This document shows, piece after piece, positions 24,796-31,800 of a DNA stretch of 31,846 nucleotides (position 1 is the first letter of the stretch; every line of letters begins with the position of its first letter). The DNA is from Lachnospiraceae bacterium (GTDB lineage: Bacteria; Bacillota; Clostridia; Lachnospirales; Lachnospiraceae), in the NCBI GenBank assembly GCA_900771955.1, contig CAAGPW010000282.1:1-31846 (forward strand). The letters are read 5' to 3'. The translations under genes were made by a program, and so were the position numbers. Under the pieces are notes generated by a model. The model saw only the letters and a list, made by a program, of their open reading frames with translations. It was not told the origin of the DNA and made no database searches.

Positions 24796-24878
24796 ATAGC
24801 GTAGCGGCTCCTTTCATTTCTATATTTTTTGCTGTCACCGCTGTAATATGCTCATAGATCAGCATATTTTTATTAAAA

Positions 24879-24907
24879 ATTATACCCCAGTGCGAGAATT
24901 TGTGCAA
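24879..24907 (-). promoter_or_regulatory. promoter of ATP-binding regulator (module copy B)
   Basis: On the minus strand TTGCAC (24907-24902), 17-bp spacer, TATAAT (24884-24879). The surrounding block aligns without gaps to copy A before recU from about -45 to +5. Confidence 0.75.
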
Positions 24908-24919
24908 CCGGGGGAAGAA

Positions 24920-25528
24920 TTATAAGAACGTATCTTCCAACGCCTGTCTTAAGCGTATATCTAACTGGCTGTAATACTGATCCGCCCATATTCCGGTCAG
25001 AACCGCCCCGACAATACAGATCACGCCAATGATAATGCAGATTGTACTTTTTACCTTATATTTCTTGCAGATCACATAATCGTTTCTTCCTTCCAGATCA
25101 AAAAAATTCGTGACATCATCCTCATGGGATTTCCGGTAAACTGCTTCATTATATACATGAAGCAGCAGTTCCTCACACATATATGGCGGGCACGCATCCG
25201 TTACCTGTCCATACAGGCGGTCCTCCCGAATGGAATAATTCGCCGGGTAAACTTTTCCATTCACCGGGCGGTAAGCTGCAAATGAGTTTTCCGATGTTTC
25301 ACTGACTACATATTCCCGTTGAGTCAGCAGGCCTTTGACGTCCTCTATCGAAAATCCATCGAGAGGAATTCCTGCCGTATTTATCTTTTCTGCCAGCAGA
25401 TTCCGCACAAACAATCCGACACGGATCCCAACCAGATAGCAGATACCGACCATGATCAGAAACTCTCCAATCTGAGCTACAGCCGGCAGAATATCTGCCA
25501 TTAACGCAATCTGATCACTGATTTTCAT
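24920..25528 (-). CDS. predicted two-segment membrane protein
   Basis: 202 aa, unrecognised. Hydrophobic segment near residues 15-42 (FLIMVGICYLVGIRVGLFV), a soluble middle of about 115 residues with no clear motif, and a second membrane segment near 160-182 (ICIIIGVICIVGAVL), then a short tail. ATG 25528 has GGAGG 6 nt upstream; ATG 25534 lies almost inside the site. Overlaps the 54-aa gene upstream by 14 nt, so translation is likely coupled. Last gene of a three-gene membrane-protein operon. Confidence 0.75.
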   Translation of the reverse strand: MKISDQIALMADILPAVAQIGEFLIMVGICYLVGIRVGLFVRNLLAEKINTAGIPLDGFSIEDVKGLLTQREYVVSETSENSFAAYRPVNGKVYPANYSIREDRLYGQVTDACPPYMCEELLLHVYNEAVYRKSHEDDVTNFFDLEGRNDYVICKKYKVKSTICIIIGVICIVGAVLTGIWADQYYSQLDIRLRQALEDTFL

Positions 25529-25679
25529 GGTCATCCTCCTCCTTCTTTATCGCATTCTCCTGTGAAAGCCCGATAGCATCCTTTTTATCATCAGCCAGTT
25601 CCATGCTTAATAACAGTTCCCGAAATGCTCCACTGAACCCGAATCCAAGCACAAACGCCAGTAATCCGTATTTTATCAT
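25515..25679 (-). CDS. 54-aa small membrane protein
   Basis: ATG 25679 to TGA 25515-25517. GGAGG lies 9 nt upstream. The N-terminal 19 residues are hydrophobic and glycine-rich (GLLAFVLGFGFSGAF), followed by a charged tail ending in Lys/Glu/Asp-rich residues. It sits 29 nt after the upstream membrane-protein gene and overlaps the downstream one by 14 nt. No family recognised; its size makes it easy to miss. Confidence 0.72.
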   Translation of the reverse strand: MIKYGLLAFVLGFGFSGAFRELLLSMELADDKKDAIGLSQENAIKKEEDDHENQ

Positions 25680-25708
25680 TTTCAATTTCCTCCAAATGTT
25701 TTTTTATT

Positions 25709-26716
25709 TTAAATGGTTACAACTATTTCATCGATCACACCTGCAAAATCAGCGTAAAATTCTACGCTCGCGGGATATCCTTCATAAGAAAAGCTTCCAT
25801 CTACTCCATAATCGCCACCATCATGATAATTGATCACCGGGTCTGATTCTGGCCACGCTGATTCACATGCATCATAAAATAAAGATTCTACTTCATCGTA
25901 TTCGGTTTCCCCAAGCACAACTCCAAACATAGAATAATGATCACCCGATTTTTTCCCATCAATATACAGACTGAATGTACCATCATATTCGGACAGGGAT
26001 ATCGTATCATCCCATGAAATAACAGTATTGGAAGCTGAATCATACGAGAAATCCATTCCGAAATGGTCCGTCAGTTCTGCCGCCGTCCCCTCCGGGTCAA
26101 ATTCATAATCTTCCGTAGCACATATACAATCCATAATATCATCCAAAGACAGGTTGATAACATCATCTGTGAAAGACTCCTGATCTGATATTGTATTATG
26201 TGCAGTACCAATGTTTGTTTCCGGCTGTTGATCCTTCAGCATCATTCCAACAGCTGACACAGTCGCGATTGCCAGGACAATTACTGCAATATTAAAAATC
26301 AATAATACCCGCGATGCTTTTTTGTATGCCGTTTGCGCTTTTAAAGAATCTTTTCCATCATTCGCCAGATGATCCAAAATATAATTTAGCTCTATGGTTC
26401 TCTGATACTTACGGTACATAAATCCATATGCAGGTTCTGCCTTCAGCACACCATCTGTCAGATGCAGCACATACTTTCCTTTTTTTCCGATTATTCCTAC
26501 AGAATTTGAATCAATTATTTTGATCCCGCTGACTCTCCTGCAGTTTCCCAGTTTTGTGCGCAGCTCATCCAGATTGTTAAAATTTACAGGCAGGCCGTCA
26601 TAATACCGGCTTCCCTGCCGCCCGGTCAAAAAAGGAAGCAGCACATCTATGACACCAGAAACCACCAGTGCTCCCAACCATATGAACGCCACCAGATCAA
26701 ATACATTTTCAAACAT
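25709..26716 (-). CDS. predicted membrane protein with extracytoplasmic acidic domain
   Basis: 335 aa, unrecognised. First hydrophobic segment about 7-30, a cytoplasmic-like domain (40-125), a second strong membrane segment about 135-160 (VLLIFNIAVIVLAIATVSAVG), then a 175-residue acidic domain rich in Asp/Tyr/Ser that is likely outside the cell, ending in a beta-rich FYADFAGVIDEIVVTI. ATG 26716 has AGGAG 8 nt upstream; ATG 26722 is too close to the site. Head of an operon with the 54-aa and 202-aa membrane proteins. Confidence 0.75.
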   Translation of the reverse strand: MFENVFDLVAFIWLGALVVSGVIDVLLPFLTGRQGSRYYDGLPVNFNNLDELRTKLGNCRRVSGIKIIDSNSVGIIGKKGKYVLHLTDGVLKAEPAYGFMYRKYQRTIELNYILDHLANDGKDSLKAQTAYKKASRVLLIFNIAVIVLAIATVSAVGMMLKDQQPETNIGTAHNTISDQESFTDDVINLSLDDIMDCICATEDYEFDPEGTAAELTDHFGMDFSYDSASNTVISWDDTISLSEYDGTFSLYIDGKKSGDHYSMFGVVLGETEYDEVESLFYDACESAWPESDPVINYHDGGDYGVDGSFSYEGYPASVEFYADFAGVIDEIVVTI

Positions 26717-26799
26717 TTTCATCTCTCCTTTGCATTTTTATTTCTTTCAGATATATCTTAACGGCAAAGGTAGACATATAATGGCATTTCAAGAACAAA

Positions 26800-26831
26800 A
26801 AAGCAGATAGACAAAAAAATCTATCTGCTTT
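26800..26831 (-). terminator. terminator overlapping the 3' end of the HipA-like gene
   Basis: 12-bp perfect stem (26800-26811 with 26820-26831) and 8-nt A/T loop, then TTTTTTG on the minus strand. The left arm (minus strand) consists of the last codons and stop of the HipA-like gene (stop at 26821-26823). Confidence 0.88.
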
Positions 26832-27981
26832 GATATGCCCATGGCTTTGCACCATTCAAAAAATCTTCAAAGATCTGCTTTGTTTCATGTAACAAAAGGA
26901 TCCGCTGTTCTTTATCAAATGCATGCAGGGAATCATCTTTATTTAAAATTTTAAGGTATTCCTCATCCGTTGGTAATTTTTTTAGATCAAGCCTTGAATT
27001 TTTAACCAGCCTGAGTTGTGAGCCAATCGTCTTTGTAAAAGAGGATACTTCTGTTTTTAAAAGTTCCTTTCCAACCGGCAGTCTTGCATGCGGCGCTGCC
27101 CGGTAAAAGAGACTGTTACCCGAATCAAAAACCGGTGCCGGTCTGAGCCATTGAAGTGTTGTCGTATCCCGCAGTATTCCAAAGTTATTCAAATGCCGGT
27201 CTACATTCGCCAGGATAAAATCAACGGAAAATATAGCGCTCATGAAGTCCTCAATATCTGTCAGGCCATGCTCCTGACATAGTTCAATGTAGAGCTGATA
27301 ATAGGACTGATCCTGTCTTTTTTTGACAGAGTTCACAATATCAATCGCCGGTATAAATTCCAGATTCTCCGATGTGAAATTAGGGCAGGCGCACCCTAAA
27401 ATATCCTGATCATCTGACTGGATATCCGCAAATGTATACGACGTATAATCCGCAATTTCCTGTTTCTCATAGATTGCCGTTGCCATAACTTCTGAAACCG
27501 CCTGTAATGCGGTCTGACCATAATTACCTTTGATCAGTACACGCTCTCCGTCACTGAGAATCCATTTCTTTTTCAAATCACCTTTCAGTGTTGCGCTCGG
27601 TGTAAAATTTGTTTTTCCCCGACAATCAATGCTGCTCAAGTCGTCGAGTATCTTTGTCGCCTGAAAGTCATTCGTATAAAAGTTGACATCTTTCCAGGTT
27701 AAATCAACAGCTACCGGCTTGATCCAGTAACTATCGGTCAGTGAAAGACCATAGTTATCAAGCAGTGCCTGAAATGTATTTGTCAAAATTTTATCAATGC
27801 CAATCCTGGTTGCCGGAATTGCCCGTGCCTTCAGCCATTCAGAAATCGACCGTTTATCTTTACAGCCAAGTGGCAGTAATTCCATACCACTTTCCGGCAG
27901 TGCAATATTTAAAACGACTTCATCTTCCAGAGAAAACATGCAGACCAGGTCGTCCTTATGCATCAGTTCATAATAATCCAT
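26821..27981 (-). CDS. HipA-like serine/threonine kinase
   Basis: 386 aa. The C-terminal half has the HipA kinase fold: Lys151 in VLIKG (ATP-binding), the catalytic loop NVDRHLNNFG (259-268, Asp261) and metal-binding Asp286 in FDSGNS. The N-terminal 120 residues do not show the usual HipA N-lobe Couple_hipA motif clearly. HipA kinases phosphorylate tRNA synthetases or other targets and are toxins held by HipB; here the upstream partner overlaps by 19 nt but lacks a recognisable HipB helix-turn-helix. ATG 27981 has GGAGGT 6 nt upstream. Function as a toxin is inferred only. Confidence 0.78.
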   Translation of the reverse strand: MDYYELMHKDDLVCMFSLEDEVVLNIALPESGMELLPLGCKDKRSISEWLKARAIPATRIGIDKILTNTFQALLDNYGLSLTDSYWIKPVAVDLTWKDVNFYTNDFQATKILDDLSSIDCRGKTNFTPSATLKGDLKKKWILSDGERVLIKGNYGQTALQAVSEVMATAIYEKQEIADYTSYTFADIQSDDQDILGCACPNFTSENLEFIPAIDIVNSVKKRQDQSYYQLYIELCQEHGLTDIEDFMSAIFSVDFILANVDRHLNNFGILRDTTTLQWLRPAPVFDSGNSLFYRAAPHARLPVGKELLKTEVSSFTKTIGSQLRLVKNSRLDLKKLPTDEEYLKILNKDDSLHAFDKEQRILLLHETKQIFEDFLNGAKPWAYQSR

Positions 27982-28217
27982 TTTTTACCTCCTGCTTCCG
28001 GAACCTTTTTTAAAATTTCCTGCATTCCTTCCTCCGCCCTTTTTTTCAGATCATAATCATCTATTATCAGCTGTATGTACAGCTGCTGCTTCATCGGATC
28101 GTTCCTTAACGTCTCTGGCAGCATAGTGTCAATGACTTTCTGTTCTCCTTTTGTAACCTGCACATGTAAATCGTCTTGTGTGATTTTATAGGAATGATAT
28201 TCTTTATCTGAGTGCAT
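27963..28217 (-). CDS. 84-aa partner of HipA-like kinase
   Basis: 84 aa, charged and mainly helical in appearance (DPMKQQLYIQLIIDDYDLKKRAEEGM at 40-65), with no clear helix-turn-helix. Its stop lies 19 nt inside the HipA-like gene, giving translational coupling in the order small-gene-then-kinase, as in toxin-antitoxin pairs. ATG 28217, GGAGGT 9 nt upstream. An extended -10 promoter lies at 28284-28311. Possible antitoxin or adaptor; not recognised with confidence. Confidence 0.72.
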   Translation of the reverse strand: MHSDKEYHSYKITQDDLHVQVTKGEQKVIDTMLPETLRNDPMKQQLYIQLIIDDYDLKKRAEEGMQEILKKVPEAGGKKWIIMN

Positions 28218-28283
28218 AAAAAGTCACCTCCGGAGTATAATTGGTTGTCAGCAGGAAAGCCTGTCTGCCTGACTGGTATATTT

Positions 28284-28311
28284 ATTATAGCATATATCGA
28301 AAAAAGGTCAT
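28284..28311 (-). promoter_or_regulatory. extended -10 promoter of HipA-like operon
   Basis: On the minus strand TGC-TATAAT (-10 at 28289-28284, extended TG present) with a weak -35 ATGACC (28311-28306), 16-bp spacing. The -35 overlaps a terminator stem. A further hairpin (arms 28247-28254 and 28265-28273) lies in the leader before the ribosome site. Confidence 0.6.
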
Positions 28312-28333
28312 CACTTTTTCGTGACAACCTTTT
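28302..28333 (-). terminator. terminator downstream of the 70-aa gene
   Basis: AAAAGGTCATCAC (28302-28314) pairs with GTGACAACCTTTT (28321-28333) at 11 of 13 positions; on the minus strand a run of six T follows. It separates the small-protein genes from the HipA-like operon. Confidence 0.65.
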
Positions 28334-28426
28334 CCATTTTAGAATATAAGTTCATACCATTCATCTCCGGGCGTATTCTTTATTCATTAAATCAGACACG
28401 GGAGACAATTTCTCTGGTTTTTATTT

Positions 28427-28639
28427 TCAAATTTCTTCATCCACACTGTCTCTTTCCTGCTGTTTTGCCTTTAGCTGTTTTGCTATCCGTTTTGCTGCAA
28501 TCACAGTCACTGCAGATGCAAGTACGGTTCCCACAACGGATGCCGCCATAATCCCCGGATACATATACGGGAACATGGTGATGTCGCCACCTTCTGCTAC
28601 ATTTTGTGAAAGTAAATCCAGATCATCCATTTTACTCAT
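28427..28639 (-). CDS. 70-aa small membrane protein
   Basis: 70 aa with a single hydrophobic segment around residues 25-47 (MYPGIMAASVVGTVLASAVTV) and a basic helix (AAKRIAKQLKAKQQE) before an acidic end. ATG 28639, GGAGAG 7 nt upstream. Start overlaps the stop of the 29-aa ORF in an ATGA junction. No family recognised; the size and layout resemble small holin-like or stress membrane proteins, but this is not shown. Confidence 0.7.
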   Translation of the reverse strand: MSKMDDLDLLSQNVAEGGDITMFPYMYPGIMAASVVGTVLASAVTVIAAKRIAKQLKAKQQERDSVDEEI

Positions 28640-28725
28640 AATTTTTCTCTCCTTTGCTTTTTGTCAAACTGTTTTTGTTCTTCATTTAACGGCATCGGTA
28701 TGCCGGATAAAAATCCGTAATTCAT
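28636..28725 (-). CDS. 29-aa ORF coupled to the 70-aa gene
   Basis: ATG 28725 to TGA 28636-28638. AGGAGG is 7 nt upstream, the best site in this area. Basic, Gln/Lys/Arg-rich C-terminus. Stop and next start overlap (ATGA), so it either encodes a real micropeptide or acts as a translational leader for the 70-aa gene. Confidence 0.55.
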   Translation of the reverse strand: MNYGFLSGIPMPLNEEQKQFDKKQRREKL

Positions 28726-28765
28726 ATGTCTGCCTCCTGCTCTACTAAAAACTTCTTATTCAGAT

Positions 28766-28852
28766 TCATTCGGAAGCCAGCTCATCCTGGTCATGTTTCT
28801 CATTCAGACGCTTTACTGCCTCCTTAGGGGGTGTATAACCAAAATAGTACAG
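28766..28852 (-). pseudogene. possible gene remnant (28 codons, no start)
   Basis: An open segment ending in TGA 28766-28768 codes a natural-looking peptide (YFGYTPPKEAVKRLNEKHDQ) but begins just after a TAG and has no start codon with a site. It may be the tail of a decayed gene. Confidence 0.25.
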
Positions 28853-28860
28853 CTAACAAA

Positions 28861-28953
28861 TCATCTCCTTATCTCCTGCCTTTTGTACTCCGCCAAATGG
28901 TTGGCGCGATGAATTTCTTTGTCTCTGGAATTTTTAGCATCCTGTATGCGCAT
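28861..28953 (-). CDS. 30-aa candidate ORF
   Basis: ATG 28953 to TGA 28861-28863, 30 residues, very basic (Lys/Arg/His-rich helix-like). A weak AGGA lies about 9 nt upstream, overlapping the stop of the preceding ORF fragment. Low confidence; it could be part of the same decayed region. Confidence 0.25.
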   Translation of the reverse strand: MRIQDAKNSRDKEIHRANHLAEYKRQEIRR

Positions 28954-28964
28954 ACAGATTAATC

Positions 28965-29153
28965 CTATACATAGCCAATCTTCTGAACCCCAATAACGCC
29001 TCTTCTTAAAAAGTCTATTGATAATGACTCCATCTCAAATTCTTCCATTCTAAACTGCTTAAGAGCAAATTGTTCCAGAGCAAACTCATCATACCTAAAT
29101 TCTTCATATTTAAAGACTTCGAATCCAACTGCCTGCATTACCTCATCTGGCAA
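28965..29153 (-). pseudogene. C-terminal fragment with F-x-x-x-x pentad repeats
   Basis: The frame is open from CAA 29165 (just after a TGA) to TAG 28965-28967. After LPDEVMQAVGFEV come six near-perfect five-residue repeats starting with Phe (FKYEE, FRYDE, FALEQ...), then SIDFLRRGVIGVQKIGYV. There is no convincing start site (only TTG 29153). I recall the same kind of ending, preceded by a VEQxYELPDEV-type segment, on proteins of several hundred residues whose N-terminus resembles the adjacent 97-aa product. I therefore read this as the C-terminal end of that gene after an internal, frame-breaking deletion. Confidence 0.55.
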
Positions 29154-29154
29154 T

Positions 29155-29448
29155 TCATAGTTTTGTCACATCAGCTGAGGCCAAATCGTGACTTCTATCT
29201 ACAGTGGTACGACTTCCTGAATCTTTAATAATTGCATTTATATTAAAAGTACCGGAATGCCAAAACTCTGCAATATCTCCCTTTAATGCATCAGGCTTTG
29301 TTTGGAAACCATTAAAAGCATTCAAATCATTATGCAATGTATCTATGGCATCTATTACATTACATACATAGGCATCTCCCATAGCAGCAGCTGTATAACT
29401 TCCTGAACTCTTTTCAAAAAATGAATATCCTTCTACAAAACCTTCCAT
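29155..29448 (-). CDS. 97-aa N-terminal remnant of a larger protein
   Basis: 97 aa, ATG 29448 with GGAGGG 7 nt upstream, 3 nt after the upstream gene. Contains SYTAAAMGDAYVCNVIDAID, LKGDIAEFWHSGTFNINA and RSHDLASADV, blocks I associate with the N-terminus of long uncharacterised Lachnospiraceae proteins. It ends abruptly in TKL at TGA 29155-29157. The start is intact and translation is expected, but the protein is probably truncated (see the C-terminal fragment that follows in another frame). Confidence 0.6.
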   Translation of the reverse strand: MEGFVEGYSFFEKSSGSYTAAAMGDAYVCNVIDAIDTLHNDLNAFNGFQTKPDALKGDIAEFWHSGTFNINAIIKDSGSRTTVDRSHDLASADVTKL

Positions 29449-29451
29449 TCG

Positions 29452-30051
29452 TTATCCCTCCAAGAATTTCTGTAATCCATCAAGATATACGACCATGGTA
29501 AGACATCTATACTGCTGGTCTTTAATTTTCTTGTGTGCAATCCATCCTGATATTAATCCATATATAGCTGCCGGATATACAACTGGTAAAAAAACGCCTA
29601 TCCATTTTGCTGCATCTGGAAGACTATTTACAATATTAACTGTAGCTTTATTAAATTTTTTCTGATATTTTTCGCTGAATAAAATAAACTGTTCATAGTC
29701 ATCCTTTTTGAGCATTTCATCATCTACATACATTACAGCTCTTTTTCCAAGCCAGCCATATCTCATTCCATACTTATCAAATTTAAAATCGACATTTTTT
29801 CCTTGTTCTTTTGCTCCTTTAAAACTCCCTATAAATAGAATATGCGTATTTGATGTAATCTTGGGTAATGTATCTTTATAATTTTGGGGAGTATATATGG
29901 CAGCAGTAACAGAACCATCTCTTGTACCAACAATCTTATCATCAACATCATCATTCTGCCCAATTAAAGCCATCAAATAATTTCCATACTCCATTAACTT
30001 TTCATCACATACAATCATTAATTCTGTCTTGGCATTCTGACTCTCAAACAT
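29452..30051 (-). CDS. Rossmann/TIR-like protein with C-terminal membrane segment
   Basis: 199 aa. Residues 10-110 look like an alpha/beta domain: strand ELMIVCDE, helix, SVTAAIYTP, strand HILFIGS (70-76), and KYGMRYGWLGKRAVMYVDD (93-111). This order recalls TIR or other Rossmann-like domains, but no catalytic Glu can be assigned. A hydrophobic segment at about 151-172 (VFLPVVYPAAIYGLISGW) precedes a C-terminus ending in DGLQKFLEG. ATG 30051, AGGAGG 7 nt upstream. Co-oriented with the truncated gene 3 nt downstream and the 113-aa gene 111 nt upstream. Function unknown. Confidence 0.7.
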   Translation of the reverse strand: MFESQNAKTELMIVCDEKLMEYGNYLMALIGQNDDVDDKIVGTRDGSVTAAIYTPQNYKDTLPKITSNTHILFIGSFKGAKEQGKNVDFKFDKYGMRYGWLGKRAVMYVDDEMLKKDDYEQFILFSEKYQKKFNKATVNIVNSLPDAAKWIGVFLPVVYPAAIYGLISGWIAHKKIKDQQYRCLTMVVYLDGLQKFLEG

Positions 30052-30162
30052 AATCTATCCTCCTACCCTGCACATTTTACTTTTTCACTATTTTTATTAG
30101 CCTTATTCTTTTAATATCTAGTTGCAAACTTACTAGAATAACAAATTATTTAAATATAGATA

Positions 30163-30504
30163 TTATCTATATCTATAGGTTCTCACAATTTTACCATTAT
30201 CGTCCTTATAAGCTAAATATCTACGTTCCATTTCTGACATCATTACATCACATGCCCTCGCATTTCTCGAATTATAAGCATCATCAAAAGTCCCCTTTAA
30301 CTCCCAGTCATTCATTTCTTCACACTTTGATCGTAAAGCCTTCATATATCCTGAATATTTTCTTATACTTGAAGATGTCACATGACAATTCTTTAACTTC
30401 ATACAGATTGTCTTGGCATCCCAACGTTCAGCCTCCATTTGAGCCTCTAATACTTCTGCATTTGCCTGCTGAATTTTTGCCCCAATATAATCAAAAAATC
30501 CCAT
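30163..30504 (-). CDS. 113-aa hypothetical protein
   Basis: 113 aa, unrecognised. Soluble, helical in appearance, rich in Lys/Arg/Glu, with four Cys/Met-rich stretches (AKTICMKLKNCHV) and a basic C-terminus (GKIVRTYRYR). ATG 30504, AAAGGAAG upstream. A possible TATACT -10 lies upstream but the -35 is weak. First gene of the cluster with the TIR-like gene, though the 111-nt gap between them means separate transcription is possible. Confidence 0.65.
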   Translation of the reverse strand: MGFFDYIGAKIQQANAEVLEAQMEAERWDAKTICMKLKNCHVTSSSIRKYSGYMKALRSKCEEMNDWELKGTFDDAYNSRNARACDVMMSEMERRYLAYKDDNGKIVRTYRYR

Positions 30505-30600
30505 AATTCTTTCTTCCTTTCACTTTAGAATAATCAACCTAAAAACAATAGTATAACTTTATTTCTCCTATCTGAAATAGACTTCATAATGTGGAAAGTT

Positions 30601-31584
30601 TTAGCACTTCAATTTGTTTCCTTTTTCCCAGCTCGCTGACAGCACCTTCACCTGCTCTCCCTGACTTCTTAGCCACATCTCAATTCCCTTGCCGAACACT
30701 TCCGCGGTAATGGTGTAAACGCCATCTTCTTCTTTAATGATCTTTGCTGTTGGAAGCCGGTCTAAAATCGTCTCAACAGATAATCCGGTGTACTGGAATT
30801 TCACCCGTTCTTCCCTGCCGCCGTACATAAACTGGATCTTCTTACGGTATTCTCCTTCCTGAAAACGATCCTTATCTTCCTTGATGCGGAAATTTTCATT
30901 GGTGACATGAAGACTCTCGATACGGTCGATGCGATAGATGGTCGGATAGTTATCATCGCTGTATTCAAATTCTTTTTCCTTATCAATATCTTCAATAAAC
31001 GCAGCAAGGTAAAAATAATACTCCGAAAACAGGATCGCAAGTGGCTGAAGCCGCCGCTTTTTAGGCTCTTTTCCTTTTAAGCTCGCATACTCGATCTCGA
31101 TCACTTTCCGATTCCCGATCGCCTCGCCGATCTTCCACAGATCATCCAGAAATTGTTTTCCATGGCGTGGTTCTACATAATGAAACATTTCGTTGCGGAT
31201 CAGACCATTCACCAGATCACGGTTCTGCGGCGGAACACAGCACTCCAGCAGCTTGTCCATGATCTCCTTCATGTCTGTTTTGATAAATGCACGGCTGTCT
31301 AACAGGATCTTGCTGATAGCAAGCACTTCGCTGTTGGTAAATTTCATTTTACTGATCTGCTCCAGCCGGTACCCGCCTTTTTTGATGTCATAAATTACTT
31401 CATTTACTTCTCCGCTCTCGACAGCATTTTCTGCAAAAAAACGCTGGATATCGGAAATATCCCGCTGGATTGTACGCTCACTGGTTCCATATTTATCTGC
31501 CAGTTCTTTTTTTCGCAGCACTTTCCCATTCAAAAGGCCTAAATATATCGTAAGCAGCCGCAGGCTTCTGTTTGCGTCATCCAT
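30601..31584 (-). CDS. WYL-domain transcriptional regulator (YafY/DeoR-HTH type)
   Basis: 327 aa. N-terminal winged helix-turn-helix (about 8-50; LRKKELADKYGTSERTIQRDISDIQ), a WYL domain (about 155-225; LQPLAILFSEYYFYLAAF and YRIDRIESL) that binds a ligand or nucleic acid, and a C-terminal WCX extension (255-320). Such regulators often control defence islands or carbohydrate genes. ATG 31584 with GGAGG about 7 nt upstream. It stands alone upstream of the accessory cluster; a regulatory link is plausible but not shown. Confidence 0.92.
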   Translation of the reverse strand: MDDANRSLRLLTIYLGLLNGKVLRKKELADKYGTSERTIQRDISDIQRFFAENAVESGEVNEVIYDIKKGGYRLEQISKMKFTNSEVLAISKILLDSRAFIKTDMKEIMDKLLECCVPPQNRDLVNGLIRNEMFHYVEPRHGKQFLDDLWKIGEAIGNRKVIEIEYASLKGKEPKKRRLQPLAILFSEYYFYLAAFIEDIDKEKEFEYSDDNYPTIYRIDRIESLHVTNENFRIKEDKDRFQEGEYRKKIQFMYGGREERVKFQYTGLSVETILDRLPTAKIIKEEDGVYTITAEVFGKGIEMWLRSQGEQVKVLSASWEKGNKLKC

Positions 31585-31688
31585 AACATTCCTCCATTCC
31601 CTTATTAACTTTTGAATGCACTCCCTCTTTTATTTACATCATACAAAGTCGGATAGACATATATCGTCATTTCCAACCATAAAATGCA

Positions 31689-31744
31689 AAAAAGCATTCA
31701 GATTCACCGATGTCTTACGACATCAGCAAATCTGAATGCTTTTT
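31689..31744. terminator. strong bipartite terminator upstream of WYL gene
   Basis: A 16-bp stem (31689-31704 with 31729-31744) encloses a second 6-bp stem (GATGTC 31709-31714 / GACATC 31719-31724). T-runs on both strands. It must end a transcript entering from the right edge of the window on the minus strand, or one running rightward. Confidence 0.85.
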
Positions 31745-31800
31745 GAAAAAATACTTTTTAATTTTATAAATTACAACAAAATCAAGCCCACCTCGAGCCT

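Noticed and set aside
30252..30506. 84-aa plus-strand ORF opposite the 113-aa gene
   Set aside because: No ribosome site, and composition mirrors the minus-strand gene, which has a good site.
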